Source: Acephala macrosclerotiorum (lineage: Eukaryota; Ascomycota; Leotiomycetes; Helotiales; Mollisiaceae). Taken from it: a stretch of DNA of 64,000 bases. The stretch spans positions 620,001 to 684,000 of the forward strand of contig MU119203.1 of the NCBI GenBank assembly GCA_014904845.1, given 5' to 3'. The stretch's first letter is position 1. The number at the start of each line of letters is the position of its first letter. The notes under the pieces are model-generated. The model ran no database searches. It was not told the DNA's origin and worked only from the letters and a program-made list of their open reading frames with translations. The translations under genes and the position numbers were made by a program. This document shows positions 23,877-36,458 of the stretch, one piece after another.

Positions 23877-24773
23877 CTTCTTCTTGAATCACATCAACTC
23901 TTCGGCATAATTTGTCACGGTAGAAGATGGTCCTATTTGTGTGTGCTCTGGATCTATTAAATTCCTCTTTTTGGGTGGGGGGTTATGATGAATGGACGGG
24001 GAGTGTCTACCAGGCTGTTTCGTCTGAACGACGGACGGGCATCAGCAAGCACGCATATTCTTCAAGCCAGCACAGGCTCAAAGAAGAAGCACTCTATGGT
24101 CACTTTGCCTGTTCGCCGATTTGATTTGTGTGAGAAAATGCGGGCAATGATGGCATTCTTGAATTTTTCTACGACTCTATGTTTGCGATGGTCTGTTAAA
24201 AGGGTCAGAGTCTATTTGAAGTAGGCTTGGGACAGGAAAGGATCACAAAATGGGAGGCTGTAATTGTATTCCAGGGAAATGAAGCTTCAGAAGCACTTTG
24301 TGTGGCGAGAGACAAGTGATATAGTGACAATGAGAGGTAAGTGAGGTCAGCCACTGAGTGTGTTGACATGACAGAAAACACCTGTGGGTGAAACAGCAGT
24401 CTCATGTCGAGATGAACAGAAAGATCGAGCACTAAAGAGCCACTGCTGTGCAGGAAGTCCACTTTTGAAAGGAATCGAGCAAGTGCTCTGCAAGGAGGCG
24501 ACGAGGAAGGAGTCAGCTCAAGGCATTTGAGTCATTTCTGGCAAGATAAGTGATCCAGCCTTCCAAAATTAACAGCTGACGAAATCTAGTGTTGAAATGA
24601 TTGCCAACAGGTGAGCTCAAGAAAAAGGGCTCGAGGCCGGCGGCATTGATTTCAACCAAGCTAGCCTTTGGTTTTGACGACTGTACCATCACCGAAACTC
24701 CCACGCCTTACAAACAAGTTTTCGAATCGAAGACTTCGATTTTAAGACTGACATTCATTCTTGCGTCAACAGC

Positions 24774-25257
24774 TCAGCTCTGATCCAAGCGGCGCCGGAC
24801 GCCCGGGTGCGCTAGAGAAGCTCGAGAATACTGGTCAGAGTGAGCATCTCCACATCAAGGCCACCGATTATAACAATTGGGTCGTCTACAAGGTCAGGCA
24901 TACCGAAGCCTGGAAAAGGCAGAACACGCTGCCCATAATCAGCGTCTCAACATCAAGGTTACCAAGAACAACCACCCCGCGGGCTTCTTCAAGATTGAGA
25001 GTGCCACCACCTCCCTTTACTTGAAGAAGCTTGAGCATGTTGACAGAGTGAGCATCTCAATATCATTATGCGATGGAGTAAACTTTGGCTTGCTGGCGGA
25101 GACTGCCGAAGATATAGAGGAGGTATGGAAGACTACTTTTAGCGCTATGGGCGAGTCAAAGGTCATTGCTTTCGTCAAAACATGCTGGAAGAGAGAGGTC
25201 GGAATAGCTGGCAACACTCTGCGATACTGCAAGGATCTTAATGCTCAAAAGCGTTAA
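24774..25257 (+). pseudogene. Decayed SUMO/Smt3-like ubiquitin-fold relic, two copies
   Basis: Two stretches resemble the SUMO N-terminal strands. Copy 1 (about 24774-24920) reads LEKLENTGQSEHLHIKATDY, then NNWVVYKVR, close to the acidic leader and first beta-hairpin of fungal SUMO. Copy 2 (about 24925-25140), in another frame, reads NQRLNIKVTKNNHPAGFFKI, then LYLKKLEHVD, and later SLCDGVNFGLLAETAEDIEE, which parallels the DG(T/V)RV..TP..L...D region. The two copies differ by two bases in frame. No ATG precedes copy 1 in frame, and neither copy shows the C-terminal diglycine, which cannot be conjugated without it. The frame runs on to TAA 25257 with non-SUMO sequence (KTCWKREVGIAGNTLRYC). Best read as a diverged or dead SUMO duplicate; the similarity is from memory of the family, not from a search. 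Confidence 0.5.
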
Positions 25258-27833
25258 GGGCAGGCCAAACATTACTCTCATTTGAAGATTTATATATTGA
25301 ATACCGACAACGCCTTCTACCCTCTGCTTGTTGTGTCCGCACACATCTCAGAGACCTGGCGACGATCTTGGTCCATTCCTTAACATTGCTTCAGCGTTCT
25401 AGACAATAACAAACGCAGTTGATCTGACAGGACTAGGCGCAAAGCCAGATATTGTCGAAGTTTTCCAGCCCTCTCTTCATCCAGAACTTGAGGATCGGCT
25501 TCCTCGTGTTTAACAAAGCAAAGGCATCCCCGTGCTCTTTTATCGTATCCTACGAATGGCTAGGAACTGGACTCCGGAAGAAGATTTGGTCTGGGCTTCC
25601 TCCTTCCTTCTACATCCTCTTCAACTTTACATCCCATCTTTCGCTCTGCACCATTCAATAAAGTCACCCCAGACATCCCATCCCATCCTTCAGCTGTCTC
25701 TTCGATACTATATTCGACTCTGTTTCAATCACATCGTTCTTCTTCCCTTACGCCCATCGGTCAGAATACCTTCAGCTCCTCCTGCCCCTCCCAACATTCT
25801 TGCTCTTTCCATCACTTTCCGAGCCTTCTATTGAGCGTCTTTTCATCCTTTTTATTCCAAACCTGCCTCAGGATTCCACACATTCACCATTTAATCCTGA
25901 ATGTTGTCCCATCCCACTATCTCAACACCCCCTTCTTTCATCGTAATTTCACCGCCGTATCATAAACTGCACCTACAGTTCGGTTGAAATGGAGTTATGG
26001 TATGTTACAATAGGTAATCACAATGGTTTTTGAGGAGGTGGTTACGGATATCGGCCTGGAGCAATCGCTTCAGATGTCAATGTAGTGCCATCAAGCCAGA
26101 TCTCAGTAGGGCTGCATCAAAAAATGCTGTAATCTTCAATTGAGACTTGCCGGCTTCCTCCTCCAGAGCAACAGCCCGAGTGCTCAAAGATCGTCTGACT
26201 AACGACAGTCCAATGCGAGCCGTCGTTTCGAAGCATCTGGATAACAGCCCGTTTAGATATCGTGAAATTGGTGAGTGCTTGATTGGCCGGGACGAAAAAT
26301 GGCCAAGGCAAGGCTGGCATCCTGTTCAACGGCTCAACCGTTGGTCTTCGCGCCGGTGCCTCTGAATGAACAGCATGGATGGGTCGATCAATGGCTGGAC
26401 GCCATGGATTTCATTCATGCCGCGATATTTCCGATTCGGCATGCTCATCTTCAACGCACATGGAGTCATCAGATGCATCATCAAGGATTTAGACCCAGTC
26501 ACATGTAGCGAATTGGTGATAATTTGAAACAGATTCCATGAGCATCAGGAAGCGGGCCATATCGTTTCCGAGGGCAGTGGCGGCTGTTGCCGATAGAACG
26601 AACAGCGGGTACCATTTTGTCTTAAACGACTCTGATTTATTGGAGGTGTAGCCACCACCATGTGAAAAGTGCTTCGCTGTGGTCTTTTAATTCTCTTTCA
26701 GACGACGCTTATGATATATACCAATGCATTGCCTAGCAAGCCACCACTATTTTTCGGTACAGTAGCGGAAGAAAATATTGACTTTGTCTTCGTCCTTGGC
26801 ATTGAGTCCTGTTGTCTTCCATGAATATGCCACGTATTCCTCTGTGCGTGCGACCATAACAATTGAAGGACCATGACACAAGGTGTTGACTCCCGGGGCA
26901 CTGTAGAGAATTCTGAGGTCAATGATTCCTGCCTGGTCAGTGGCTTAGACGAACGTATCTAATACCACACTACTGATAATGTCGATGATCTTCTTGATGC
27001 TACGAGCGGAAGATAGCTGGGATCTTTGCAGCGATCGTTGTTAGCTGAGTAAAATATCCATTTCCTATTCTTCCGGCATATTAAGTACAAGGAGGTAGCG
27101 TTACGTTGTGCAAACAATGAATGTCGACACCCATCTCTCAACGTTCTCAGTAATCCCATCACCTTTCCTCTTTCCTTTACTAGGAAGTCCGAGTCAAGCT
27201 CCGTTCTTGAAAGACTAATGCTCAGAAGAACCTCATAAAGAGTTGTCTTAATTCAACTCTAAAAGGCGAGTGAGTAGAGCAGATGTCGAATGAGATTTTA
27301 ATGTCAGGAAGGTGACATGAGACGAAACGAGCTGCGAAAACCAAAAAAAAGTGATGTGATGAGATGAAACAAAAGGCTTGAGCGCAGGTAAATCACCAAA
27401 CCAAATTTAGCTTAGCAATAGACACAGCGGATGTGATGGAAACTTCCATGCAAAACTAGGGAGAAGCAGCCACTATCACGACACCAATTCCGGATCACAA
27501 GCCACAATTACATCGATGAGAGAATACCAAGCCACCATAAAGGTCTCAGAAATTTCCATTCTACTCCTCACAACACCGGCCTATGCGGTGCTCAATTGGA
27601 AAAAGGCTCGCTATCCTATCATAACAAAACCTAACAAGAGACAAACAAATTGATCGGCGAGATCATGGTATATTTGGGGTTTTCCCCGAAATGCAGTACG
27701 TGGGCCTCCAGAAATGCAACATGCATCATAAAACGTGAAAGGTGGTCTTATGAGAGAATGCGAGAATATGAACAAGAAGAGGGTCAGTATGTGACTGGTC
27801 GTTTAATGTTACAGGGAAAAATCCGCGGTGGTG
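25258..27833. other. Gene-poor 2.6-kb stretch
   Basis: Only short frames without domain signals (for example 26117-26329 on the minus strand). Pyrimidine-rich DNA at 25600-25960 resembles promoter sequence without an obvious gene after it. I see no tRNA and no clear repeat. Confidence 0.4.
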
Positions 27834-30800
27834 TTATTGGCCATAGGCGGCCCAGGTGCGGTGCGCATCGACGAGGGCTGAAGATTGTTAGCCGAAAATT
27901 CTTGGCGAAGATAGGAGAAACAACATACTTTGCAATACCCGCGCCTGGCCAGCTCGATCCTCACATGCAACCTGTAATCCACCTCCTTCAACAAAGTCTA
28001 AGACCACGCTATTCGGCAACTCTTGCATCTCAACATCGGGAATGCATGGTGTTTTGAACTCGCTCAGGTGGAATCGACGAAGGGCTCCACCAGCAGACTT
28101 ATCTCTACCACTTCCATGAGCAGTGAGTGCCGGTGATAGCAGAAGAAAGCCTTGAGAATCGAGAAGCATTGATCGACGCTTCCAAAGTAAAGAGTCGGGA
28201 AACTGAACATTAACGTCGCCAATACTGACACTGGTAGGTGTCATGGAAGAGTTTGAGGGGTAAGAGGATGTCAGGGATTGCGAATCACCGCCGTTGACCG
28301 GTTCATGCTCTTCGCGGACAGTCGGTGACATAGCCGCCGCAATTTGCTTTCTGCCGGCTGAAAGTGAGGAAGACATCCTACGCATCATTCGACTTGCTCT
28401 ATTAGATTTCTTATCCGACTTGTCTTCTCCATTTGATGACATAGAGCCAGCTGTCGGTGGAGGCGAAAGGCCATTGCCTGGATCGCGGCTTGAAGTCGAT
28501 CTACGACTGCTGATTGACATTGGTCGATGGTGGGCTGGAGACGCATGTACAGATGGTGGGCGGGATGGAGACCTGACCGAGGGTGATGAAAGGGAAGGTT
28601 CGATAGTGATTGAGCGACGGCGCTCCGAAAAGGAAGTTCTTCGATCATTGATCAGGTCCTTGATGATTGTAATAGATGATCGTCGTTCCTTGGTTGTTGA
28701 TTTTGATGCATTCGACAGACGTCTCTCCTTTGACAACCGTCGCTCTTGGATGGTTTCTCTTGGAGGCTCAACAATCGCTTTCTGATGATCAATCACAAGC
28801 GGAGACTGCTTCAGATCTAAAGGCGTATATTCAGAGGGATCTTTGCCGACTTCCGATTTCGCAGGAAATGGTTGAGCTGGATCTCTGATAATTCGAGCAG
28901 TGACCGATATAGATTCGGGCTTTGATCGAGGTGCCTGTGTCGTTTCTATCCCATTGGACTTGAAGACATCAAGCCGATTTTGAATTGATCCAGATCGTTC
29001 CCGAATCTTCAAAGTTTCCGGAGAAGAGTCGCGAGATACAGAGGGTGAAGGAGAGTTTCGGGTCAATGAGTTTGCTCTCTCGGCAATGGATGGCGACTTT
29101 GAAGGAGCCCGAACGCTTGCCTTGCGAACGGAGAAGAACGATGTTGATGCTGGTGGTGTCGCTGTTAATCCTGGAGCGGGAGTAGCGCTTGGAGAGCTTG
29201 ATAGCTTCTCCAATGCTTTAATTCTTTGAGATATGCCAGAGCCAAGGTTGACTTTCTTGGCGATGGGCTTAGCTGGTTCCTGATTGATGCGATTGAGATA
29301 AGAAGCGGCTGCAGACACAGATCTTGATGATGCCCTTTGCGGCGTCGATTTGTTTGCATCGGCAGGTTCGAGCATCGAAGATTGTGAGCTCTCTTTCCGC
29401 ATCGGTGCGGAGAAGACTCGAGAGAATCTGTTCTGCTTCTTTGGGCTTGGGAACACGGGACTGATGGGAGATTTTGAGACAGAGATCGGCTTGGCCTCTT
29501 CAACCACTGCGGATGACAACTCATCCATGAGGTCGTCATCGTCAGAGAAATGAGCGTCAGAGTTCGCACGACTTCTGTCCGTCAATTCAAGATCAGTGCG
29601 AATAGGCTCCACCAAGCCTTTACGCTTCTGCCGCTTGGTTCCCTGATCATCTTCTGCAAGTAATCTTTCTGAGAAGGTGCTGCCCACAGGTGATTTTTCT
29701 GGCGGGACTATGCTTGACTGACTGGTGGAGGTAGGCATTGGTCCTGTCGGAGCCCGAGGGGCAACATCATCAGCTCGAAGATCTTGAACGCTAAATTTTG
29801 ATCTTGGTATCTTCATCTGCCTGACTGAAGAGGCTGGCTGCATGACGGGCTCCGGTTCGGGTTGTGATGCTTCCAGTCTCGGCTGAGTCAGCTCCCCTGT
29901 TGTAGGTTCCACAACGTCTTCAACCGGATAGGCCAAATCTGAAGGAGCATGGGGATGTTCAGACGACTCTTCGGCTGGCACATTCGCTCGAGGTTCCTCT
30001 ACCAACTCTGACGGCTCAAACTTCTCAACCAACGTGAGCATCTCTAAGGGTGTCTCGACGTTGTCAGCTTCCGATTGTGGTTCCACAGGATTAGTTATTA
30101 AAGGTAAAGGTTCTGGAAGCTGTTCTGTTTCGAGCGCTGGGGTATTGGAGTCTGTGTTTTCCTTGATCGTCGATCTGATCTCCTCGAGCTCTCCGCGAAC
30201 CTCTACTTCAGCCTGCTCGTCGTCGTTGCCCGAGGGTCCATTCTTGGCATCATCCTTAAGATGAATGGGTTCCTGGACGGTCTCGTCGGTTGATTCTGAA
30301 ATAGAAGATGCCCTAGTTGACTCGGCACGCTCCGATGGACCGACAGGGGAGACCGGATAAGAATCAGATCTGGTAGCATCGGATTCGTCAGTCTTGAGTG
30401 TAGAGCTAGCATCAAAAGCAATTCCAGAATCATCTGCTTTGGTCATATCGTCAAGCATAGCCAGAGTGTCGCGAGCCTCCTTTGGTGCTCCGCTCCCACT
30501 TGATAACCTGTGTTCTGCGATTGTCGGGCTGATCAAATGATCGCTCGGAGGTGGTGAGACCAGGTTTTGTGGTGGTACAGCTTTGGCATTCATCTGTTTC
30601 TTGCGAAGTTCCATGGCCTTCATAAGTCGTGCTCTCTCTGGAGTTATGCCATGAGTTTTCGGGGTCGTAGAGAAGGTTGGGGAGGGTAGAGGCTTTATAA
30701 TTCCAGCAGAATGCGCAGTTGACCTTCCGCCACTGGTATGAGGTCTTGCCGGGACATCTTGGGTTGGATTCAGCATGGAGACGGGTATAGGGGGCGGAGA

Positions 30801-31859
30801 GATCGTCATGCTGGGTGTGTCTGAAGTGTAATGTGACTTTGGCCGATCCTTGTCCTTCTTGGAACCTTTTGAAAATAGCTTCAAGCCAGCAGGGAGTGTA
30901 GAGATCGGACGGTACAAGGATGCGGCGCCGGAGGTATGCGGTCTGCCTCCAACATCCAGCGATGGCCTTGGGCCCAATTTGACCTTTGGACGACCACTAG
31001 AGCTGTAGGAGGCGTAGCTGTACAAGTCGGGTCGCGTCGATTGTGAAGATTTCCTTGGTTCCGGGGAATGCGATCGGGGCTCCGATAGCTGGGGTTCTCG
31101 AGGAGGCAGGGTGAAAGGGTCGGAGTCTGAACTTGTGGACTGATAGTTCGTGGAAGGTTGGAGAGGAGGCAATTCGGGTTGTGACGAAGGAGCTCCAGAA
31201 GATGGTTGTGCGCCAGATACAGAGGATGTCTTTGCGGTGGCAGGCCGCTCTTCGGGTACAGTTGACTGTCTCTTCGCCCTTATTTCCTCCTCAGCGTCCT
31301 CAGCAATTTCCATGAGACGTCTTCGTCGTAGAGAGCTTGTCGATGAGGAGGTGGAGCCAGACGCGGTATGAAGAGAGCACGCAGCAGAAAGTGTTGTATC
31401 GCGGAGTTCTTTGGAGGTGGTTATAGGGAAAATTGTATCGTGAGGAGAGAATCGTTCTGTGACCGCGCTGAAGTGGACCGTTACCCGAGCTGGCAGTATT
31501 TCGATTAATTAAAATGTTCACTCCAGTTGTTTCTAGATCTTACCTTGCACAAGCCTCGAGCATTCCTCGGGTACATATTTGATCAACACATTTCTCCTCC
31601 TGTACCGCAAAAACCCAAACAACGGCGACGGTTCTTCATATTGAGCAATAGCATTTCGAATCTCAACAATGCCTCCATTACCTCGACCCAGCAGCTCTAT
31701 CTCGTCTCGGGAAATATACTTGAGGAGGAACCTAGGGTTGTGTAAGTAGCTGTCCGGGATTGCGCGCATCCTCATTTGGGCTCACCATCCTCCCGGTTCT
31801 GCCACCGCAGTATCATGAGCTTCTTTGATCTTGAGATCATCCAATCCATTCAGCGACAT
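27834..31859 (-). CDS. ADF-H (drebrin/cofilin-fold) N-terminal, long disordered, PH-like C-terminal protein
   Basis: Five exons (31786-31859, 31544-31731, 31489 down to 27929, 27834-27877; intron 54, 54 and 51 nt) sum to 3867 nt, 1288 aa. The true start is ATG 31857-31859, which extends well upstream of the long uninterrupted frame. Residues 1 to about 120 form an actin-depolymerising-factor homology-like domain: MSLNGLDDLKIKEAHDTAVA, WFLLKYISRDEIELLGRGNG, SPLFGFLRYRRRNVLIKYVP, RVTVHFSAVTERFSPHDTIF. A Ser/Pro/Lys-rich, highly charged disordered region follows (about 130-1130). The C-terminal 120 residues look like a PH domain (SLLWKRRSMLLDSQGFLLLS, FHLSEFKTPCIPDVEMQELP, VVLDFVEGGGLQVACEDRAG), finishing across the last intron as VLQTLVDAHRTWAAYGQ. 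An actin/cortex-linked scaffold role is inferred. Orthologues are often annotated only as surface glycoprotein or hypothetical. Confidence 0.85.
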
Positions 31860-33019
31860 GGCCTTGCGGTGGTGGGTGAATAGGAAGTGCTATTCTTTCG
31901 TGGTTCGACTTCGCAGGATAGGCTCAGGGGTAACCGGAACATGGATCGAAATGACATTGATACGGCAATTGCAGCTCATCTGCCGCGGGCAGATTTTGGA
32001 AGCTGAGTATCCAGACCGATAGCCAGCTTTGCAATCGAAGGAAGCAAGACAGGCGAAGGGACGATTTGGGCAATCACCAAGCCGTCCAAGAATTTGTTTT
32101 CTTCCCCTGGATTATTTCCTCCAAAATTGCTCTAGCGTAACGAGAGACAATAATATTAGCGAGCGCTTCTCTAAGTTTGACGCCGACGACCCAGCACAGC
32201 ACAGCTCAGCGCGAAAGTTTAAGAATATCGATATTGAATGTGATGAAGAAAGAGAACTGCGCTGGCGGTTTGATCTTGTTCCAGATGAAGTCTCGTTTCA
32301 TCGATTCATGCGGCCTGTTTCCACTTACAGCACCAGACACCCTTCCGCTTTGACCCTCTGCTTCCCCATTCCTTTCGAACGCACAGATCTTTGCAAAATG
32401 TTAGTTGAACGGCCAGTAGCCAATGGGAGAAGATATTGCGGTATTCTGGACCTCATTACTATCGCAGACCCTGCTGCCGTGCAATTCAGTCATGTGAAGA
32501 AATGCCGTGGAGTGGGTTTGTGGGCAGAAGCCAGTAAGCTTCAGTCCCGATAGAGCCATAAATCCGGGGTTGATGAGAGGGAGTAAGCATAACGGAAACG
32601 ATAAGTCGCTTCACATTCAAGAGTCCAATTTTTCAGGAGGGTTGCAAATCCAAACGGTTCTGATTACTGTAATCTTTTCTACCTATCATCTTCTACACGC
32701 TCCAGAGGCCTTCTAAAGCTACTGGTAGTCGAAGCATTGGACCATACCTCCAACTCGGGGTCGAAAGAGGTCCAAGTCCTTTGGAACTTTAGCTACCTAA
32801 GGCTCGGAGGCCCTCTGCAACGTGCGGATGCCATCTCTTGTTTCTGAGAACAAGGGGCAAAACTCTATCACAGACGAGCTACACGAAACTAATGTAGTAA
32901 ATATCCAACCACAATTCCTAGCCTGCCTCAGACACGTGGGACAAGCTGTAGCTGTGTCGAATCCAAAAATCTGCATCTGATGTTGAGTGAGGAACACTAG
33001 TGCTAACATCACCCCCTCA
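31860..33019. other. Intergenic region
   Basis: Holds the promoter of the ADF-H gene on its left. A frame at 32029-32553 has no ATG near its start and no recognisable motif, so I do not call it a gene. Nothing else is supported. Confidence 0.4.
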
Positions 33020-34816
33020 CTATCTACTGCTACCCCACCTCGACTTCATTGCGTATTCATGTGCGGCCTCGCCATGGTTTGTCCACTGCGCCTCAGGATC
33101 AACCCTTCCATCAATGGCGCTGGAGGAGACTTTCACACCAGTAAACCGACACTCCCCTGTGTAGTTGCACCTGAATGTCCCAAACAATTTGTTACCCTTG
33201 TCAGTAAACGTGATGGACTGGACAAATCTATCAGAACCAAGCTGGATCTCTCCTTCACCAGTTTCGGAGCCACGCCATCTGTAACGCCACGTTGGTCGTC
33301 GTGCTGTGGGCTTGTCCTTAGTACCTAAAAAGAAGGCCTTCTCTGAATAATCATGGGGCAAGCGATCCTCTGCAAACGAGGGGATTGTGTTCATATTAAG
33401 GTCACCATCGTCGTCTACGTCTTCTCGCTTGCGTTTCTTGGAGTTCTCTTGAGCCTTTTCTGACTTAGGGACAGGAATTGGCTTCTCGAATCTCATAATA
33501 CCTTCGATGACTCTGAATTGGAACATACCATATAGCTGCTGTTTTCCGCCTATGTTCTGAAGGTAGAGGTCCAGTGTTAGCATCGGGTCTCCTTGTGAAC
33601 CCCATTCGCCCTCGATATCATCACACTGGATCTCGTATGACCCTCGAATGTCCCAGGAGCCGTCGGTCATTTTACCGGCAGGTTCTTGGGGTTTTTCTGT
33701 TTTGTAGCCCGACGACGGAGCGGGTTTTCTCGCGGTTTCAGATGCTAAGCCCTTTGGCACGCCCGAAAATGATGGAATCGCAGGCGGTTTCGTACTCGAT
33801 TTGGCCACCATTGGGGAATGGGAAGGTATCACAGTTGAATAGGCTGCTGAAGGAGCCGAATTTCTTGCCTCAAAGCCAACCCAAGAATGAGACGGCTCTT
33901 CATCCGAATCTGAATCAGGAAGTACGGATTTTCGCGCGGTTTGTTTTGTCCTCGGTGTAGGTCCAAATGATGATACGATAGGCGGCTTCATCCTTGGATT
34001 TGCCGACATTTGGGAAGGCTTCGAAGGCTGCTTCACGGCAGGTGGCTCAGCTTTTTTGGTGGTGCCTTGTGATGCTTTTGGTAAGGATGATTTAGGGGCC
34101 TTTTCCTTCGGTGCCTGGGTCTTCGCCGCTGAGCCGGCAAATGTCTGCTTTGACCTTGATGCCTCCCGCTCAACCTGTCGCACTTGATCCAGAACAGCCT
34201 TACTATCTCTTCCGATCACAAGCCAATGATCTGGAGAAGGTTTCCTGCTGCTTGTCCACGGTGCGGCAACGGCTACTGCCGTCAGCCCACCATCTCCAGC
34301 AGCGTTGGAAACCTTTAGTCGCTCATCCAGGCCTAGCTTGAGCACAACAATATCCAGGTTGAGTGGTCTCCCGGTGCCTCCTTTTGGAAATGCCTCAGCA
34401 AGGTATCTTTTGGGATCTGCCTTGGCTTTCTGCTCGTCGGATTTGTGTGATGCCCAAGAATCATTCCTCGCGGCCTTGTTGACTTTCTTGAATTCCTTGT
34501 TCAATTCTGTCTCAGCAATCTTGAGTTCTAGCAACAACTTCTTCTTTGCCTCCCTCAGACGAAGCTGCAGATCATTGATAGATCCTGACTGATTCAATCC
34601 GCGGAACGCGCATTGTGCTTTCCAATAGGTTTGTGGCTTCTTCTCAAGTTCCTTTGACTCTGCTCCCGCCTTTGCAGATTTCGGCGGAATCAGTTTCTCC
34701 GCATGAGGATCGTAAGCGTACCCATCTTTGTAAAGCCCTTCGCCAGAGCAGGTGTACTTGATAGCTTTATGTGTGTGCTCGAAAGGAGGAATGACAACGG
34801 GATGGAGATCTGCCAT
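33020..34816 (-). CDS. Uncharacterised nuclear-type protein, 598 aa
   Basis: ATG 34814-34816 (MADLHPVVIPPFEHTHKAIK) is preferred over the upstream in-frame ATG at 34886, because the conserved-looking sequence starts there. The N-terminal domain (about 1-75) contains YTCSGEGLYKDGYAYDPHAE and YWKAQCAFRGLNQSGSINDL. A predicted coiled coil follows (LRLREAKKKLLLELKIAETE). The middle (about 205-370) is Ser/Pro/Lys-rich and disordered, with an acidic patch (DSDSDEEPSHSW). The C-terminal part is a compact domain: WDIRGSYEIQCDDIEGEWGS, LDLYLQNIGGKQQLYGMFQF, RPTWRYRWRGSETGEGEIQL, FTDKGNKLFGTFRCNYTGEC. A bipartite-like basic stretch (SKKRKRED) suggests nuclear entry. I do not recognise a named family. 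It is divergently arranged with tom22, 373 nt apart. Confidence 0.75.
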   Translation of the reverse strand: MADLHPVVIPPFEHTHKAIKYTCSGEGLYKDGYAYDPHAEKLIPPKSAKAGAESKELEKKPQTYWKAQCAFRGLNQSGSINDLQLRLREAKKKLLLELKIAETELNKEFKKVNKAARNDSWASHKSDEQKAKADPKRYLAEAFPKGGTGRPLNLDIVVLKLGLDERLKVSNAAGDGGLTAVAVAAPWTSSRKPSPDHWLVIGRDSKAVLDQVRQVEREASRSKQTFAGSAAKTQAPKEKAPKSSLPKASQGTTKKAEPPAVKQPSKPSQMSANPRMKPPIVSSFGPTPRTKQTARKSVLPDSDSDEEPSHSWVGFEARNSAPSAAYSTVIPSHSPMVAKSSTKPPAIPSFSGVPKGLASETARKPAPSSGYKTEKPQEPAGKMTDGSWDIRGSYEIQCDDIEGEWGSQGDPMLTLDLYLQNIGGKQQLYGMFQFRVIEGIMRFEKPIPVPKSEKAQENSKKRKREDVDDDGDLNMNTIPSFAEDRLPHDYSEKAFFLGTKDKPTARRPTWRYRWRGSETGEGEIQLGSDRFVQSITFTDKGNKLFGTFRCNYTGECRFTGVKVSSSAIDGRVDPEAQWTNHGEAAHEYAMKSRWGSSR

Positions 34817-35188
34817 AGTACAAAATAGAATAGGAGACTCATTACTTTGAAGAATCAGTCTAGCTTCATAAATTGACATTTGACTCACATTGACCTATGA
34901 AATCATACACCAGATGGCATCAAAAGGACCAAAAATTGTGATTGTGGCATTCAAATGCAATGATTGACATTTACGCGTTGAAGTTCATTAGGGAAGGCGA
35001 AACATTGCAACTGTCAGACCAGCCGATATAGCGCGGTCCCACGTGATATCCCTGCTAGCTTCATTTCTTCCAAAAAAGTTGTTGAAGCTTCGGCATCCAG
35101 GAGAAAGACATTGCAATCACCAAGTCAAGATCCTGTCACCACCCGCATCGAAGACCACTTTCAAAGCAGCAACTTCCTCTTCATCAAT

Positions 35189-35760
35189 ATGGTTGAATTA
35201 GTAGAAGTGGAGGATGAATCCTTCGAGAACAAGCAAGCCGGACCTTCAGACAATGAGGACGACTACTATACCGATACCGGTTCGAACTTTCCTGCCACCT
35301 CATAAAATGCCATTCTAACATATTTCACAGACTCCGAGATCTCCACCGATGATGAAGACAACATTCCAGAAGAAGAGACAATTGCAGACCGGCTGCTAGC
35401 CCTGAAAGACATAATTCCACCGACAACTCGATCCTACATCGCTGGCAAGGTTGAGACTACTACAAGCTGGTTCAAGTCAGGTTTATTATTCAGTGGAAAG
35501 ACTTTGTGGGTTGTGAGCACGAGTGCGCTGTTGCTGGGCGTGCCGTGGGCATTGGCGTTTACGGAGGAGCAGCAGATGGTTGAGATGGAAAAGGAGATGA
35601 GGATGCGAGAGATGGGTGGAGAGGTTCGTATAATCCAACAAGCTTTTCCCCAATCTTTCATAGGCCTTGCTAATTCACTTTCCAGCTTCTGTCTTCTGGT
35701 GGTACTGCTGGTGCTCTTAATGCACAACTCGGGGCTCAACAAGGAAAGCCAGCTTTATAA
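35189..35760 (+). CDS. tom22: Mitochondrial import receptor subunit Tom22
   Basis: Central receptor and organiser of the TOM complex in the outer mitochondrial membrane. Exons 35189-35279, 35331-35623 and 35686-35760 give 152 aa, the usual length. The acidic cytosolic domain (MVELVEVEDESFENKQAGPS, then DSEISTDDEDNIPEEETIAD) binds presequences. The conserved ERLLALKDIIPP-type motif is here RLLALKDIIPPTTRSYI. One helix (TLWVVSTSALLLGVPWALAF) follows, then a short intermembrane-space tail ending GALNAQLGAQQGKPAL. The tail-anchor-like topology and acidic N-terminus are diagnostic. Confidence 0.93.
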
Positions 35761-36458
35761 GAATGGATAAGGTTTGCATCGGGGTTTGTGAATGGGCATA
35801 TTTGGGACGAGTGCATTAAACGATTGCATTGTATATTAACGAGTGTAGGAAAGGTCCATAATCGGCAGGCTGAAATATCAATGTCTCCGCTGTAATTCTA
35901 GGTATCTCAGCTCAGGAACGACTTTGTTCTGCAATCATTCTTCCATGTGTACTAAAAATGTGAAATATGCCGAATCACCCTTCACCGATATAGCAATTTG
36001 TTGATATATGATTGAATAAAGCCAGTAGCATGAATTTATACCATGTTTCAGCACGCTCCACTCGTGCAATTTTCGCAAGGCTGCTCCATCTCATGTAAAC
36101 CTTCGGAAAAGATCGTCACTAACAACCACAACAACCATCAAAATATTATGATCCCACGATTGCAGTAATCCGGAACGTTCAAGATGCCCATCACGTTTGG
36201 AAGACGAGTCTCAATTCTTCCTAGAGAGCGTCAACGGCAGAGCACCTAGTTCGTGGATGCATCTCTTTGTAACCCCTATTTTGAAGCATGAAATACTGCT
36301 ACAGGCCTTCTAAGGCTTCAGCACCCGTCCGCTTTTTTCTTCGGATGATAGCAACTAACTGTAAGAAATAGTCCTTTAGCTAATAGCTCGAGGAAGAAAG
36401 ACCGAAGGTACTTCCCCCCCGCCCCCGTATGTCTCACCCGAAGCTCACGAATTTGCAG

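Noticed and set aside
32029..32553. 174-codon frame between the ADF-H gene and the 33-kb gene
   Set aside because: Begins at a TTG, has no recognisable motif and no splice context; kept as intergenic.
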